Positions 1 through 9,113 are shown, counted from the first letter of the stretch. The stretch: DNA of 64,000 nucleotides from Acinetobacter rudis (GCF_031157835.1 NZ_JAVIDR010000015.1:1-64000), one strand, 5' to 3'. A program made the numbers and translations. Notes: generated by a model from the sequence alone, not told the origin.

Positions 1-59
1 GTGCGCTTAACTCGTTGGCTTTGTTTATATTCCATAAAATAAGTCTCCAATGTGTAAAC

Positions 60-205
60 TTATTTCAGGACGGGACAGTCTGCATCCCCATCAGCAGACA
101 CACCATCAATACCTTCAAAATAAACCTGATTGAATGGTGGATCATATAACTGAACTGCCCCCCTATAGGCATTAGTTATTCTTTTTAGCGGTAGTGTTTC
201 ATCAA
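60..205 (-). pseudogene. Relic of an hsdR 3' end
   Basis: Read on the minus strand, one frame stays open from about 210 to a TAA at 60-62. It contains QLYDPPFNQVYFEGIDGV followed by SADGDAD. The intact HsdR in this window ends with QLYEPPFNQIHYEGIDGV then FADGDAD, so this is a second, diverged copy of the HsdR C-terminus. The plus-strand DNA at about 76-158 lines up with 2333-2416 and is roughly four-fifths identical by eye. The copy stops early after DAD (CPVLK then stop) and has no upstream body, because the 280-residue gene ends at 213, almost touching it. It is non-functional as it stands. It could mark the original hsdR allele before the cassette arrived. Confidence 0.85.
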
Positions 206-212
206 ATACTTA

Positions 213-1055
213 CTAAAATTTGACTTTTAAATTAAAATCGAAGCTGTTCTTAACTATAGATGCTAATTCAAGTTTAGACTTAAAGGATATAAGTGAACTG
301 TTTTTGCCTTCTGTTTCCGCTTTTGGAAAATTAAGTCCAACATCAATAAGAATATTCATACTTCTATTACTATCGCTTGCAGATGACATAGATATATTAA
401 GATCACTTAAATGCGCAGCACCATCTTTAAGTGTAGCTAATTCATGATGGCAAATTTCGTCATTTTCTAAACCATATTCTTCCAGTATTTTTTCTGCTAA
501 CAATATTCTTTGTTCAATTGAATATTCATTCTGAGTGTAACTCTTCATAATTGAAGCAATTTGATTGAGCGTTTTTTCTGCTTTAGCTGTCAAATCTGTA
601 TTAGCTTTAGCAACCCTAGATGCAGCTCCATCAAGTGATGCTGAAAAATCAACTTTGGAATTAGAAAAATCAAAATTTTTATGTTCAAACTCAAATGAGG
701 TTGCACCTAATGCCGCAAAAAATCTGGCATAGGCATTTGCCTTTTTTAAATTGTAAGTTAAGAAGTCATCTATAACTTCTTCCAAGTTTAGATACTTTTC
801 TTTGCTATTAACCCCTTCATCTGAACATACTAGAACTTGATCTACTTTCAATAAATTTAGTTTGTCTAATTCACAGAGTTTCTCCGACTTCCTTTTCGCA
901 ATGCGACTTAAAGGGAGCTGGATAACAGTAACATTGGGTACAAGTAATAATTCAGAAGTAGACTTATCATTTAAAGCCATATCAATTGTATCCTGAGACA
1001 AACACCATACTACTCGACGTTCATCAATATTATTAGGAAAGCTTTTAAGACTCAT
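213..1055 (-). CDS. Unknown soluble protein, third gene of the GTPase cassette
   Basis: This 280-residue protein belongs to no family I recognise. It has no signal peptide or membrane segment. The first 90 residues alternate hydrophobic strands and charged helices (for example a strand VDQVLVCSDEG around 71-81). The middle (about 100-200) is helix-rich and polar. The end (about 210-280) is rich in Ser and Asn and strand-like. It starts 3 bases after the stop of the tail-anchored protein gene, so the two are almost certainly co-translated. The gene is visibly more AT-rich than hsdR. It ends directly against the hsdR relic. By position it is the likely sensor or effector partner of the GTPase, but this is inference only. 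Confidence 0.8.
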   Translation of the reverse strand: MSLKSFPNNIDERRVVWCLSQDTIDMALNDKSTSELLLVPNVTVIQLPLSRIAKRKSEKLCELDKLNLLKVDQVLVCSDEGVNSKEKYLNLEEVIDDFLTYNLKKANAYARFFAALGATSFEFEHKNFDFSNSKVDFSASLDGAASRVAKANTDLTAKAEKTLNQIASIMKSYTQNEYSIEQRILLAEKILEEYGLENDEICHHELATLKDGAAHLSDLNISMSSASDSNRSMNILIDVGLNFPKAETEGKNSSLISFKSKLELASIVKNSFDFNLKVKF

Positions 1056-1058
1056 CTT

Positions 1059-1568
1059 CTATCCTTTGCTTAATTTTTGAAAAAAAATTACTAATATTAT
1101 GCTTAAACTTACCAATATCAATGGGGTTAGGTATTTTCTTTTTTTCTTTTTTTTTATTATTTTTAGGACATCCTGACATTGCTCAGCCAATATTCCAGAA
1201 ATTGATGAATTTCTATTAGTTTTAATCCAGAATGAAGTTAATATTTCCTCTAAATCCAGTAGGGCACCCTTATAGCCTTTAACTATTAAGGCTGTTTTCG
1301 ATTTTCTTCCAATATTATCTTCCTGCTGATTTTCAATTAGCAACATAAAATCAAAAAATTCATTAGAGTTTAGTTTATAATAACACTCTACATTATGATA
1401 ATTTTCTCTCTCTCCCTTATCAGTCAGTTCAAATATTAAATTATTAACCCACGACTGATCATTTTCTTTGGTTATTTTTTCAATAGAACTTGAGGTATAT
1501 TCATACCAATCATCAGAGCTATTATTATCTAATGCTTGTGCAAAAAGATAGATTTTCATATCTTCCAC
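1059..1568 (-). CDS. Unknown tail-anchored membrane protein, second gene of the GTPase cassette
   Basis: This 169-residue protein is mostly acidic and polar. It ends in a lysine cluster (about 139-145) and a single hydrophobic segment (about 147-164, LTPLILVSLSIILVIFF) that leaves only a few residues after it. That is the layout of a tail-anchored inner-membrane protein with its domain in the cytoplasm. No catalytic motif is visible and I do not recognise the family. Its start lies 2 bases after the GTPase stop and its stop lies 3 bases before the next start, so the three genes form one translational unit. An internal ATG at codon 4 is an alternative start. It probably docks on the membrane beside the GTPase, which is anchored at its other end. 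Confidence 0.8.
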   Translation of the reverse strand: MEDMKIYLFAQALDNNSSDDWYEYTSSSIEKITKENDQSWVNNLIFELTDKGERENYHNVECYYKLNSNEFFDFMLLIENQQEDNIGRKSKTALIVKGYKGALLDLEEILTSFWIKTNRNSSISGILAEQCQDVLKIIKKKKKRKYLTPLILVSLSIILVIFFQKLSKG

Positions 1569-1570
1569 AT

Positions 1571-2266
1571 CTATTCTCCCATATGGCCGATTATGAAATG
1601 AATAATTTCATTTAACCCCATTTCATCTTTCATACTCCCCAAATGTAAATAGGCTTTTGAATTATCCACATTTAATCTAGATTTAATATTTTTAAAAAAT
1701 ACTTCATCTTGAAGATCATCAATCAATTTAATTTTTTCTTTTCCATTATTATATTCAATACCTTCAAGTAGATCTAAATGAGTACCAATGATAAACATTG
1801 GTATATTTTTACCATTTAATACTTTTTGAATATTTTTTATGTCTTTTTCAATTTGGGCTTCTACAGTACCCTCATCTAAGATCCACTCATCAATTTTAAA
1901 TAGGTAAATAAAAATATCAGCATTTTGAAGTGCTTTTAACCATTGTTCATAATTAGAAGTAACCCCACTATAATCATTTTGAATACTCTTCAAACGAACA
2001 TTCCAGCCAAGATCTGCTAGTTTTTTTTTGCTAATTTTAACTTTTTTAACACCAATAGTAGCTTCATGTTTTAATGTGATTTCACCTTTAAGTAAATAAT
2101 TTAGTAACGTTGTTTTACCAGTTGCTCGTTGTCCTAAAATTACAATGGATTTTCCAGAAAACTTCTTTTTTATAGTTTCCCAGTTTTCATATGCTAAATA
2201 ACCAGCAATACCAGTTAATGCAGCACCGCCCAACCATACTGCTGCTAAAACTAAAGGCGCAACCAT
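1571..2266 (-). CDS. Membrane-anchored small GTPase, first gene of the cassette
   Basis: This 231-residue protein starts with a hydrophobic segment (about 4-26) and continues as a small P-loop GTPase. Visible motifs are G1 GQRATGKTT (45-53), a switch-I threonine in ATIGVKK (about 69-75), G3 DYSG (98-101), a variant G4 THLD (162-165) instead of NKxD, and a G5-like GSMKDEMG near the end. The overall length resembles Ras/Arf-type or Rab-like bacterial GTPases, with no extra effector domain. Its start is 23 bases after hsdR on the same strand. THLD raises some doubt about strict guanine specificity. Linkage to a type I restriction operon and to two unknown partners, one also membrane-bound, suggests a defence role; this is inferred from context. 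Confidence 0.85.
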   Translation of the reverse strand: MVAPLVLAAVWLGGAALTGIAGYLAYENWETIKKKFSGKSIVILGQRATGKTTLLNYLLKGEITLKHEATIGVKKVKISKKKLADLGWNVRLKSIQNDYSGVTSNYEQWLKALQNADIFIYLFKIDEWILDEGTVEAQIEKDIKNIQKVLNGKNIPMFIIGTHLDLLEGIEYNNGKEKIKLIDDLQDEVFFKNIKSRLNVDNSKAYLHLGSMKDEMGLNEIIHFIIGHMGE

Positions 2267-2289
2267 ATTCTTTCCCCCTAAAATATAAC

Positions 2290-5200
2290 CTAAGCCACCG
2301 CTTCATTAAACGCTTCAATAACCCCAAATATACTGTCTGCATCCCCATCAGCAAACACACCATCAATCCCTTCATAATGAATTTGGTTAAAAGGTGGTTC
2401 ATATAATTGAGAAGCCTCTAAGACACCATTTTGTGTTAAATGCTCAATCAACATTTCCACAAAACGAATCTGCTTTTCGTTGTACCTTGTACCTTGTAAA
2501 TACTTTGAGAAAGCATCTTGAACCGCCTGACGATCTAAGCCCACCAAAGAACGAACAAACAGTGGTAAGGATTTTTCTGTGCCAAAACATTCCTCAAATT
2601 TATCTCGGCTTTCTACTTCCTGTGCTTCAAAAACAAAACGCTCTAGCTCACTTAAGTCAGTAGGTGTAAGAGCTAATCCACGCTTGAGCTTGGCAATAGT
2701 AATATGGTTTTCATTGGCTTTAATGAAGCTTTCAACACGCTTGCGATATTGGGCAAGGTTTACACCTGTTGATACAAGTGGGATATCGACTGCCTGCATA
2801 TCTCCAATTTCATCATCAAGCATGGAGTAGACAATAGTCGAGGTCGATTTTTCAATCAGCTTGACCAAGCCACGAATGCGCTTACGCATCACTTCAAGTA
2901 TGGGTAAGGTGATGCCTTTCCAATATTCTACGGTTTGGATTTCTTGGATCAATGCAATCTGTTCTGCAACCACAGGAATATTTTCTTTGCTTTCCAATTT
3001 AGACGCGATTTCAATCACTCGATTGGCATAGTTCTCAATTGCCTTATTATTCTTTTCCAATACTGCAAGTTCTAAGTTGTAGCACAACATATCGAAAAGT
3101 TTGGCTTCTAATGTTTCAGGCTCAAGCTGATTTGGTAATTTAGAGATGTGTTCTCGTAATGTACCAATGGCAAGGTCATCTAAATTGTTCCAAGCATCAT
3201 CATTTTTAAAATGTTCAACATGCTCAAGCTCTGACTTCACAATGAAATTTTCATTGTTCATCGACTTCACTTCAGTCTGTAAACTTTGACGTAGATATTG
3301 CTGTACTGCTTTTAATTCTTCGGTGTCGTAGTCCTTCGCATTCAGCAAACTTAAGATATTTAAACGTGCTTTAAATAGGCGTTGCCCTAGTGGTTCTATC
3401 GTCGATACAGACGCACCATCTGGGTTTTCATTAAAGTATTCAAAGTTAGAACAGTAGTCGAAAATAAAGAATTCTTTTTTATCATTTTCTGGGCTAAACA
3501 GTTCTTTGCAGAGGCGTGTACCACGTCCAATCATCTGCATAAACTTCACTTTAGAACGTACAGCTTTAAAGAACACGAGATTGATCACTTCGGGAACATC
3601 AATCCCAGTGTCGAGCATATCCACCGAAATCGCAATTTGTGGTTCAGGCAAATCTTTCTTACTAAAATCATCAATCAAGCTTTGCGGATACTTCGTAGCA
3701 TGCGTAATAACACGCGCAAACTTGCCATCATATTGCGGATAGTTGCCATTGAAGCGGTCAGCAATAAATTGTGCATGTTTTTGATTGACGGCAAAGATAA
3801 TGGTTTTACCTAGGCGATCACCGCCTTCGGTTTTAATGCCATTTTCCATCAAGTGTTTGAGCATTAAATCAATCGTATCTGTATTGAACAGTTCCTTATT
3901 GATCTTAGATGCTGAGACTTCTTCAGGTGCTTCTTCATCGCCCCAATTTAAACTATCCCAATGCTGTTTTTCTTCTTCTGAAAGCTCGTCATATTTCACG
4001 CCTTCACGCATGAATTTCAATGGAACAGAATAGGCTTTGGGTGGGACTAGATAACCATCTGCAATAGCTTGATCAAGATCATAGTAATCGGTTGGCACAC
4101 CGCTTTCTAAGCCAAACAGTGCGTATGTATCACGGTCTACTTCATCTCGTGGCGTTGCGGTTAAACCAACAAGCAAACTATCGAAATATTTAAAAATCTC
4201 ACCAAACTTTTGGTAAACGCTACGGTGTGCTTCATCAATAATAATCAGGTCAAACATGCCTGTGCCAAATCGGCGTGTACCATCGGCATTTTTTTCGTCA
4301 ATCAAACCGATCATGGTTTGATAGGTAGAGAAATACACTCGACCAACTTGGTTTTTATCTTCAAGTAAATTGACGAATGAAGCATCTTTTAAATTTGCTT
4401 TAAAAGCATTGTGTGCCTGATTGACCAAGGATGTACGATCAGCCAGAAAGAGTGCTTTTTGTACTACGTTGGCTTTCATGAGCACATCCACCAAAGCAAT
4501 CGCAGTACGGGTTTTTCCTGTACCTGTCGCCATAATCAGTAAGCCAGCACGTTCTTTACGTTGGTAAGCTGCAAGCATGGCTTTGATGGCACGGGTTTGG
4601 TAATAGCGTCCTGCGATTTCACTGTTAATCGGGAAGCTCGCCAAATCAGGATTATTTTTACGTCTTTCAATCAAACGTTTTAGTTCGGCCTGCGTATAAA
4701 AACCATGAACCAATCGTGGTGGGCCACCTTGTACATCATTCCAGATTCGGGTTTTGTAGCCATTGGTATAGAAAATGATAGGGCGTTGTGCTGTTTGTTG
4801 TTCTAAGCAATCTGCATAAAGCTTAGCTTGTTGTTGTCCAATATCAGGGTCGGTTGATGTACGTTTAGCTTCAACCACTGCCAACGGCAAGCCATTGGCA
4901 TCATACAGCACATAATCCACAGCACCTTTACCCGATGGACTCGGCATACCTGTTACAGCAACTTCTTCACGAACCGTTGTACCCATTTCCCAACCTGCTT
5001 CTTCAAGCATGAGGTCAATTTTAAGTTTTCGGGTTTCGTCTTCTTTATAATCGGTATGGTCAGGAACCTGGCTATTGGCAAGTTTAGCTTGTTCAACTTC
5101 GGCACGCTTTTGGGCACGTTCCGCATCTATATTGGCAAGTAGTTGTTCACGTATTTCAGGATTTGCGGAGAGTTCAAAAAGCTTTTGTTCTCTTTCTCGT

Positions 5201-5730
5201 TCTTTTTTATGTTGTTCAGCAAGCTCTTTTTCTAAGCGTGCAACTTCTAGTTTAAGCTGTTCTTGGTTGGCGGTAACTTGCTGGGTATTGCCTGCATCTG
5301 GAATCAGTTCGGTTTTAAAAATATGCGGCTGAGAGCGATCTTTAGATGGTGAACCATAATTACGCTCAAACCAGACATACACCAGGAATAAATGGCTGAT
5401 ATGTTTAGCCGTGTCTTCTGTGGTGAGTTGTTTGAACTTTTTCCCATGTACGGCACTGTTGCCAACCATGCGGATATTGTCCATTTTGTCCCAAATATAA
5501 GACGGAATTAGGTCTTTAAATTTGTGGTCATTGAGTAAGTTATGCAGTGATGGGTCATAAGGTTGGGTGAGTTTTTTATCGTATTGATACAGCCATAGCA
5601 CAAGGTTTTCAAGTGAGGTACGAGCTGCTGCAAGGGCAAATTTTGGGGATATATACACGAGCTTTTCGGCTTCTTTAGCCGTAGCTGCCAAGTTTTTAAA
5701 TTCAGGTTCTAAAAACTGAAAGTTGCTCAT
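2290..5730 (-). CDS. hsdR: Type I restriction enzyme, endonuclease/translocase subunit HsdR
   Basis: At 1146 residues this is a full-length HsdR. The N-terminal part (about 10-125) looks like the DUF4145-type domain found in many HsdR proteins. A charged coiled coil follows (about 150-215). The PD-(D/E)xK nuclease shows as D272 with E287-A-K289. The SF2 translocase has Walker A ATGTGKT (401-407), DEAH (499-502), a TATPRD motif and QMIGRGTR (motif VI). The C-terminal helical region binds the methylase core. With HsdM and HsdS it cuts DNA lacking the host methylation pattern, at a distance after ATP-driven translocation. It is separated from hsdS by about 600 bases holding a small ORF. It is intact, and a decayed copy of its 3' end occurs at 60-205. 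Confidence 0.97.
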   Translation of the reverse strand: MSNFQFLEPEFKNLAATAKEAEKLVYISPKFALAAARTSLENLVLWLYQYDKKLTQPYDPSLHNLLNDHKFKDLIPSYIWDKMDNIRMVGNSAVHGKKFKQLTTEDTAKHISHLFLVYVWFERNYGSPSKDRSQPHIFKTELIPDAGNTQQVTANQEQLKLEVARLEKELAEQHKKEREREQKLFELSANPEIREQLLANIDAERAQKRAEVEQAKLANSQVPDHTDYKEDETRKLKIDLMLEEAGWEMGTTVREEVAVTGMPSPSGKGAVDYVLYDANGLPLAVVEAKRTSTDPDIGQQQAKLYADCLEQQTAQRPIIFYTNGYKTRIWNDVQGGPPRLVHGFYTQAELKRLIERRKNNPDLASFPINSEIAGRYYQTRAIKAMLAAYQRKERAGLLIMATGTGKTRTAIALVDVLMKANVVQKALFLADRTSLVNQAHNAFKANLKDASFVNLLEDKNQVGRVYFSTYQTMIGLIDEKNADGTRRFGTGMFDLIIIDEAHRSVYQKFGEIFKYFDSLLVGLTATPRDEVDRDTYALFGLESGVPTDYYDLDQAIADGYLVPPKAYSVPLKFMREGVKYDELSEEEKQHWDSLNWGDEEAPEEVSASKINKELFNTDTIDLMLKHLMENGIKTEGGDRLGKTIIFAVNQKHAQFIADRFNGNYPQYDGKFARVITHATKYPQSLIDDFSKKDLPEPQIAISVDMLDTGIDVPEVINLVFFKAVRSKVKFMQMIGRGTRLCKELFSPENDKKEFFIFDYCSNFEYFNENPDGASVSTIEPLGQRLFKARLNILSLLNAKDYDTEELKAVQQYLRQSLQTEVKSMNNENFIVKSELEHVEHFKNDDAWNNLDDLAIGTLREHISKLPNQLEPETLEAKLFDMLCYNLELAVLEKNNKAIENYANRVIEIASKLESKENIPVVAEQIALIQEIQTVEYWKGITLPILEVMRKRIRGLVKLIEKSTSTIVYSMLDDEIGDMQAVDIPLVSTGVNLAQYRKRVESFIKANENHITIAKLKRGLALTPTDLSELERFVFEAQEVESRDKFEECFGTEKSLPLFVRSLVGLDRQAVQDAFSKYLQGTRYNEKQIRFVEMLIEHLTQNGVLEASQLYEPPFNQIHYEGIDGVFADGDADSIFGVIEAFNEAVA

Positions 5731-5953
5731 AACCCCACCTTATACTTTATTTTCAATGGTCATTCAATGAATAGTTTTTCAATAAATTCAAGCATCTATA
5801 ATAAGTGGAAAAGTAGAGTTTAACAACAACGATGTAGGCTGTATTTTTTACCAAATGGTCTTATTGATTCAATGGATTTGATGTTTAGTACGGATCATCA
5901 TTCAATTGACATAGCGCCTTATTGTGCAATCGCTCTAGTCCAATGTTTTTTCC

Positions 5954-6154
5954 TCAATTTACATTAGAATTATCTTTATCTGGATTTATTAACCACCATA
6001 AAATAGTCGAAACCACTGCTGTTGGTATTAAAAAATATTGAATTTTCACACCAACATAATTTAGCTTCCAAAAACATATAGCCAAAGTAATTACTGAAAT
6101 AAGTGCTATACAACCAAAGATTTTTGTTAATGCAGCGCGAGCCTTATAAATCAT
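5954..6154 (-). CDS. Small two-helix membrane protein between hsdS and hsdR
   Basis: This is a 66-residue ORF with two hydrophobic segments (about 12-31 and 39-56), a basic N-terminus (MIYKARAALTK) and a polar, acidic tail (NPDKDNSN). It lies on the same strand as the restriction operon. I see no good ribosome binding site before the ATG, and the codon use is too short to judge. It could be a real small membrane protein carried inside the operon, for example an accessory or toxin-like factor, or a chance ORF in AT-rich DNA. No family is recognised. Confidence 0.4.
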   Translation of the reverse strand: MIYKARAALTKIFGCIALISVITLAICFWKLNYVGVKIQYFLIPTAVVSTILWWLINPDKDNSNVN

Positions 6155-6315
6155 GAAAAACCATTATCAGTAAATTTAAATTATTATTTAATATCATTAT
6201 TATTAGCATATCAACAACCAATTTGGCATTACACCACACAACCTATGCAACAAAGACAACATTATTCACCTTTGCAATATGCAGCATTGCAAGTTCAAAC
6301 GCATCATTTACACTG

Positions 6316-6344
6316 CCAACCTCTCCTTTTTAAGGAGAGGTTGG
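6316..6344. repeat. Perfect 13-bp inverted repeat (hairpin) after hsdS
   Basis: CCAACCTCTCCTT, a 3-base loop, then its exact complement. It begins 11 bases past the hsdS stop on the minus strand. There is no clear T-run after the stem in either direction, so it is either a weak terminator or a copy of a dispersed palindromic intergenic repeat, as the following GGTGAGGTT suggests. Confidence 0.75.
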
Positions 6345-6355
6345 GTGAGGTTACT

Positions 6356-7543
6356 TTATAAAGTACCGCTAAATGCTTGGTTTTGTAATGATTTGAATAG
6401 TGAATCCAAACTATCAGAAGATTGCTGAAAAGTCTTAATTTCCCCCCAAAGTTTTGTTGAAAATTCCGCAAATTTATCTTGAAGTTCTTTAGGAGGTAAC
6501 GGCATTTTAAACTCATTCAATTTGCCTTTGGAAATATTCTTCATTGAGCCACTCGTACCACTTGATAATTTTGAAAGCTCACTTCTAAACTCTAAATTTT
6601 TAAATAAATCCCACAAATAAAGTTTATTTATTTTAGATTCATCTGAAATAGAAAATTTCCATAATTTGTCAGGCAAAACAATATTCTCAGGAGTTTCCCA
6701 AACGTATGCTGTTGCTGCAACTAATTCGGTTGTATTTGCTCGACTGAAGAGTAAATCACCTTTTTCGACAATTGCTAAAGGATTAGGCTCAAATGTATTA
6801 GGTACAAATTTACTTTCATTAGGTTTATAAACTTTTGAAGTGACTGCGCTAACTTTTAGAATTTTATAAATAGAGTCGCTTTCATCAGGGCATTCTATAT
6901 TTTTCCCACCAATAAACTCATCAACTACTTCTCCAACTTTTACCAAATCCCACCCTTTAGGATTACGGACAGGATCACCAAACATATCAATAAAGGTGGC
7001 TTGTAAAAGCTGATCTAACTTTTCAATCGCTTGCTGACGTTTTTGCTTTAACTCATCCGCTTGATCTAAAATAGCAGCGATACGACGTTGTTCGGCAAGT
7101 GGTGGGAGTGGAACCTCTAAATCCTTAATGACCCCTTGGGAAATATTTGGCTGACCACCACCGACTCGACGACTCAAAAGATACGGTTTTGATGCTTCTA
7201 AAAATCTGTATAGATAATTAACATCACAAATATTTTCATCAGGTTGAATATTACAAATAGCTTGGTTCGTTGTTGCATCAAAAGTAAGCTGAGAAACCTC
7301 TCCAACTGTTGCGCCATACATAGCAATCAGTAAAGAATCTTTTGAGACTAATTTAGCTGAGGATTTTTCTACTGCTAAATCAGTTATATACTCTTCAACA
7401 TTTGTAATATAACGGTTTTTTAATTCACCCGACTTGACCCAGGGAATTGTTCCATTTTCAAAAAATTGATTATTTGAACGAGAAGGCGTACCACCACTTC
7501 CTGTTTTGCAAAATGCACTTATTTTTTTAACAGGAATTATCAC
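6356..7543 (-). CDS. hsdS: Type I restriction-modification specificity subunit HsdS
   Basis: This 395-residue protein has the usual two target-recognition domains (about 1-145 and 195-345). Each is followed by a conserved helical spacer: LPPLAEQRRIAAILDQADEL near 147-166 and MPLPPKELQDKFAEF near 345-360. HsdS sets the bipartite DNA target of the HsdM and HsdR complex. Its ATG overlaps the hsdM stop by four bases (ATGA), so translation is coupled. The second recognition half (about 195-345) shows lower GC in its codons than the spacer, as expected for swapped recognition domains. The target sequence cannot be predicted by eye. It is intact. Confidence 0.96.
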   Translation of the reverse strand: MIIPVKKISAFCKTGSGGTPSRSNNQFFENGTIPWVKSGELKNRYITNVEEYITDLAVEKSSAKLVSKDSLLIAMYGATVGEVSQLTFDATTNQAICNIQPDENICDVNYLYRFLEASKPYLLSRRVGGGQPNISQGVIKDLEVPLPPLAEQRRIAAILDQADELKQKRQQAIEKLDQLLQATFIDMFGDPVRNPKGWDLVKVGEVVDEFIGGKNIECPDESDSIYKILKVSAVTSKVYKPNESKFVPNTFEPNPLAIVEKGDLLFSRANTTELVAATAYVWETPENIVLPDKLWKFSISDESKINKLYLWDLFKNLEFRSELSKLSSGTSGSMKNISKGKLNEFKMPLPPKELQDKFAEFSTKLWGEIKTFQQSSDSLDSLFKSLQNQAFSGTL

Positions 7544-9021
7544 TTCAGCATCTCCTCAAGTGCGTCCATTCCTTTTAGAATTTCACTTTCAAGCTGTTTA
7601 AGATCTGCCAATATTTTACTTGGTGCTTCATATTCCACTTGCTCATACACCACTTCTTTATAGCGGTTAATCGATAAGTCATAACCATTGGCAGCAATGT
7701 CGGCTTTATCTACTAAAAAGCTTTGCTCTGTGGCTTTACGGTCTTTTTCACCACCCAAGTTTTTAAAACGGGCAATAATGTCAGGCATGTTATTATTTTC
7801 ATGCTTAGACGCATCAAGTGCATTACGCTTATCATCCAGTGAATAACCATCTGCCTGCATATCATAAAACCAAACTTTGTCCGTACCGCCGGACATGGTT
7901 TTAGTGAAAATCATGATTGCAGTCGAAACCCCAGCATACGGTTTAAATACCCCAGATGGCATAGAGATAATCGCTTCGAGTTTTTGCTCTTCAACAATCT
8001 GTTGACGCAAATCTTTATGCGCTTTCGATGAGCCAAATAACACGCCATCAGGCACAATCACCGCCGCACGACCGCCTGTTTTTAACAGACGTAAGAACAA
8101 GGCTAAAAACAATAATTCAGTCTTTTTAGTTTTGACTACCGCTTGAATGTTCTTGGCACAGCTTTCATTGTCCAAACTACCTGCAAATGGCGGATTGGCT
8201 AAAATCAAACTGTATTTTTCAGCAATATGTGAATGCGCTTCACTCAAAGAATCACGGTTTTCAATACTTGGGTTTTCTACACCGTGCAGCATCATATTCA
8301 TAGAACCAATACGAAGCATAGTGCTATCAAAATCATAACCAAAAAATGTTTCTTCACTAAAGCGTTTCGCTGCCTCAGGATTGGCAAAAATCTCAGTGCT
8401 ATGATGCTGATTTAAGTATTCACTCGCAGCCACCAAGAAACCTGCTGTACCACACGCTGGGTCACAGATCGTATCGGTTGGTTTGGGTTGCATGAGTTCT
8501 ACGATCATTTTAATAATATGGCGCGGGGTACGGAACTGACCGTTTTGACCTGCTGATGCGATCTTACCCAGCATGTACTCGTAAATATCACCCTTGGTAT
8601 CTTTATCATCCATCGGCACTTCAGCAACCAAATCCACCACCTTGGTTAATAGCGCTGGTGTAGGTATGGTAAAACGCGCATCCTTCATGTGATGACTATA
8701 AGTCGTCTCATCTCCTGCGCCTAAGTTTTTGATAAATGGAAAGACTTCATTGGCAATAATGTCATACAGAGCTGTGGCATCACCGATAGTCACAAACTTA
8801 GACCAACGCAAGTGATCTTGCTCTGCCGTAAATATAGCCTGTTCGATCTCTCTCTTTAACCGATTGGCTTTCTTTTCTTTACTGATCTGGATTTCATCAA
8901 GTCGACGAATAAACAGCAAATAGGTCATTTGCTCCATGACTTCAAGTGGATTTGAAATACCACCACTCCAAAATGCATTCCAAATTTGGTCTATTTTGCT
9001 TTTAATTTCGCCAGTAATCAC
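7540..9021 (-). CDS. hsdM: Type I restriction-modification DNA methyltransferase HsdM
   Basis: At 493 residues it is of normal length. The N-terminal helical domain (about 8-145) is followed by the N6-adenine methyltransferase domain, with QFRTPRHI (162-169), the S-adenosylmethionine motif DPACGTAGF (187-195) and the catalytic NPPF (276-279). It methylates adenine in both strands of the HsdS target and is needed for cutting too. It is the first gene of the minus-strand operon hsdM-hsdS-(small ORF)-hsdR-GTPase cassette. The promoter should lie in 9022-9241, where an inverted repeat is visible at 9095-9113. Confidence 0.97.
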   Translation of the reverse strand: MITGEIKSKIDQIWNAFWSGGISNPLEVMEQMTYLLFIRRLDEIQISKEKKANRLKREIEQAIFTAEQDHLRWSKFVTIGDATALYDIIANEVFPFIKNLGAGDETTYSHHMKDARFTIPTPALLTKVVDLVAEVPMDDKDTKGDIYEYMLGKIASAGQNGQFRTPRHIIKMIVELMQPKPTDTICDPACGTAGFLVAASEYLNQHHSTEIFANPEAAKRFSEETFFGYDFDSTMLRIGSMNMMLHGVENPSIENRDSLSEAHSHIAEKYSLILANPPFAGSLDNESCAKNIQAVVKTKKTELLFLALFLRLLKTGGRAAVIVPDGVLFGSSKAHKDLRQQIVEEQKLEAIISMPSGVFKPYAGVSTAIMIFTKTMSGGTDKVWFYDMQADGYSLDDKRNALDASKHENNNMPDIIARFKNLGGEKDRKATEQSFLVDKADIAANGYDLSINRYKEVVYEQVEYEAPSKILADLKQLESEILKGMDALEEMLK

Positions 9022-9094
9022 GTGATAAATCTCAAATTTCTTTGAGCGCTATTGTCATCGATTTGGAGTTAAAAAGCCACAAAGCTTAATAAGC

Positions 9095-9113
9095 TGCGTC
9101 AAATGATGACGCA
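9095..9113. repeat. Inverted repeat TGCGTCA-5-TGACGCA between mcrC and hsdM
   Basis: Two perfect 7-base arms surround a 5-base spacer, in the 220-base gap upstream of hsdM and downstream of mcrC. It may be an operator for the hsd operon or a weak hairpin ending mcrBC; no strong T-run follows on the minus strand. A short palindrome around AAGCTTAATAAGCT lies just beside it. Confidence 0.5.

Noticed and set aside
6304..6516. 70-codon minus-strand frame at the hsdS end
   Set aside because: It lies inside hsdS in another frame and runs through the hairpin; a shadow of a real gene.
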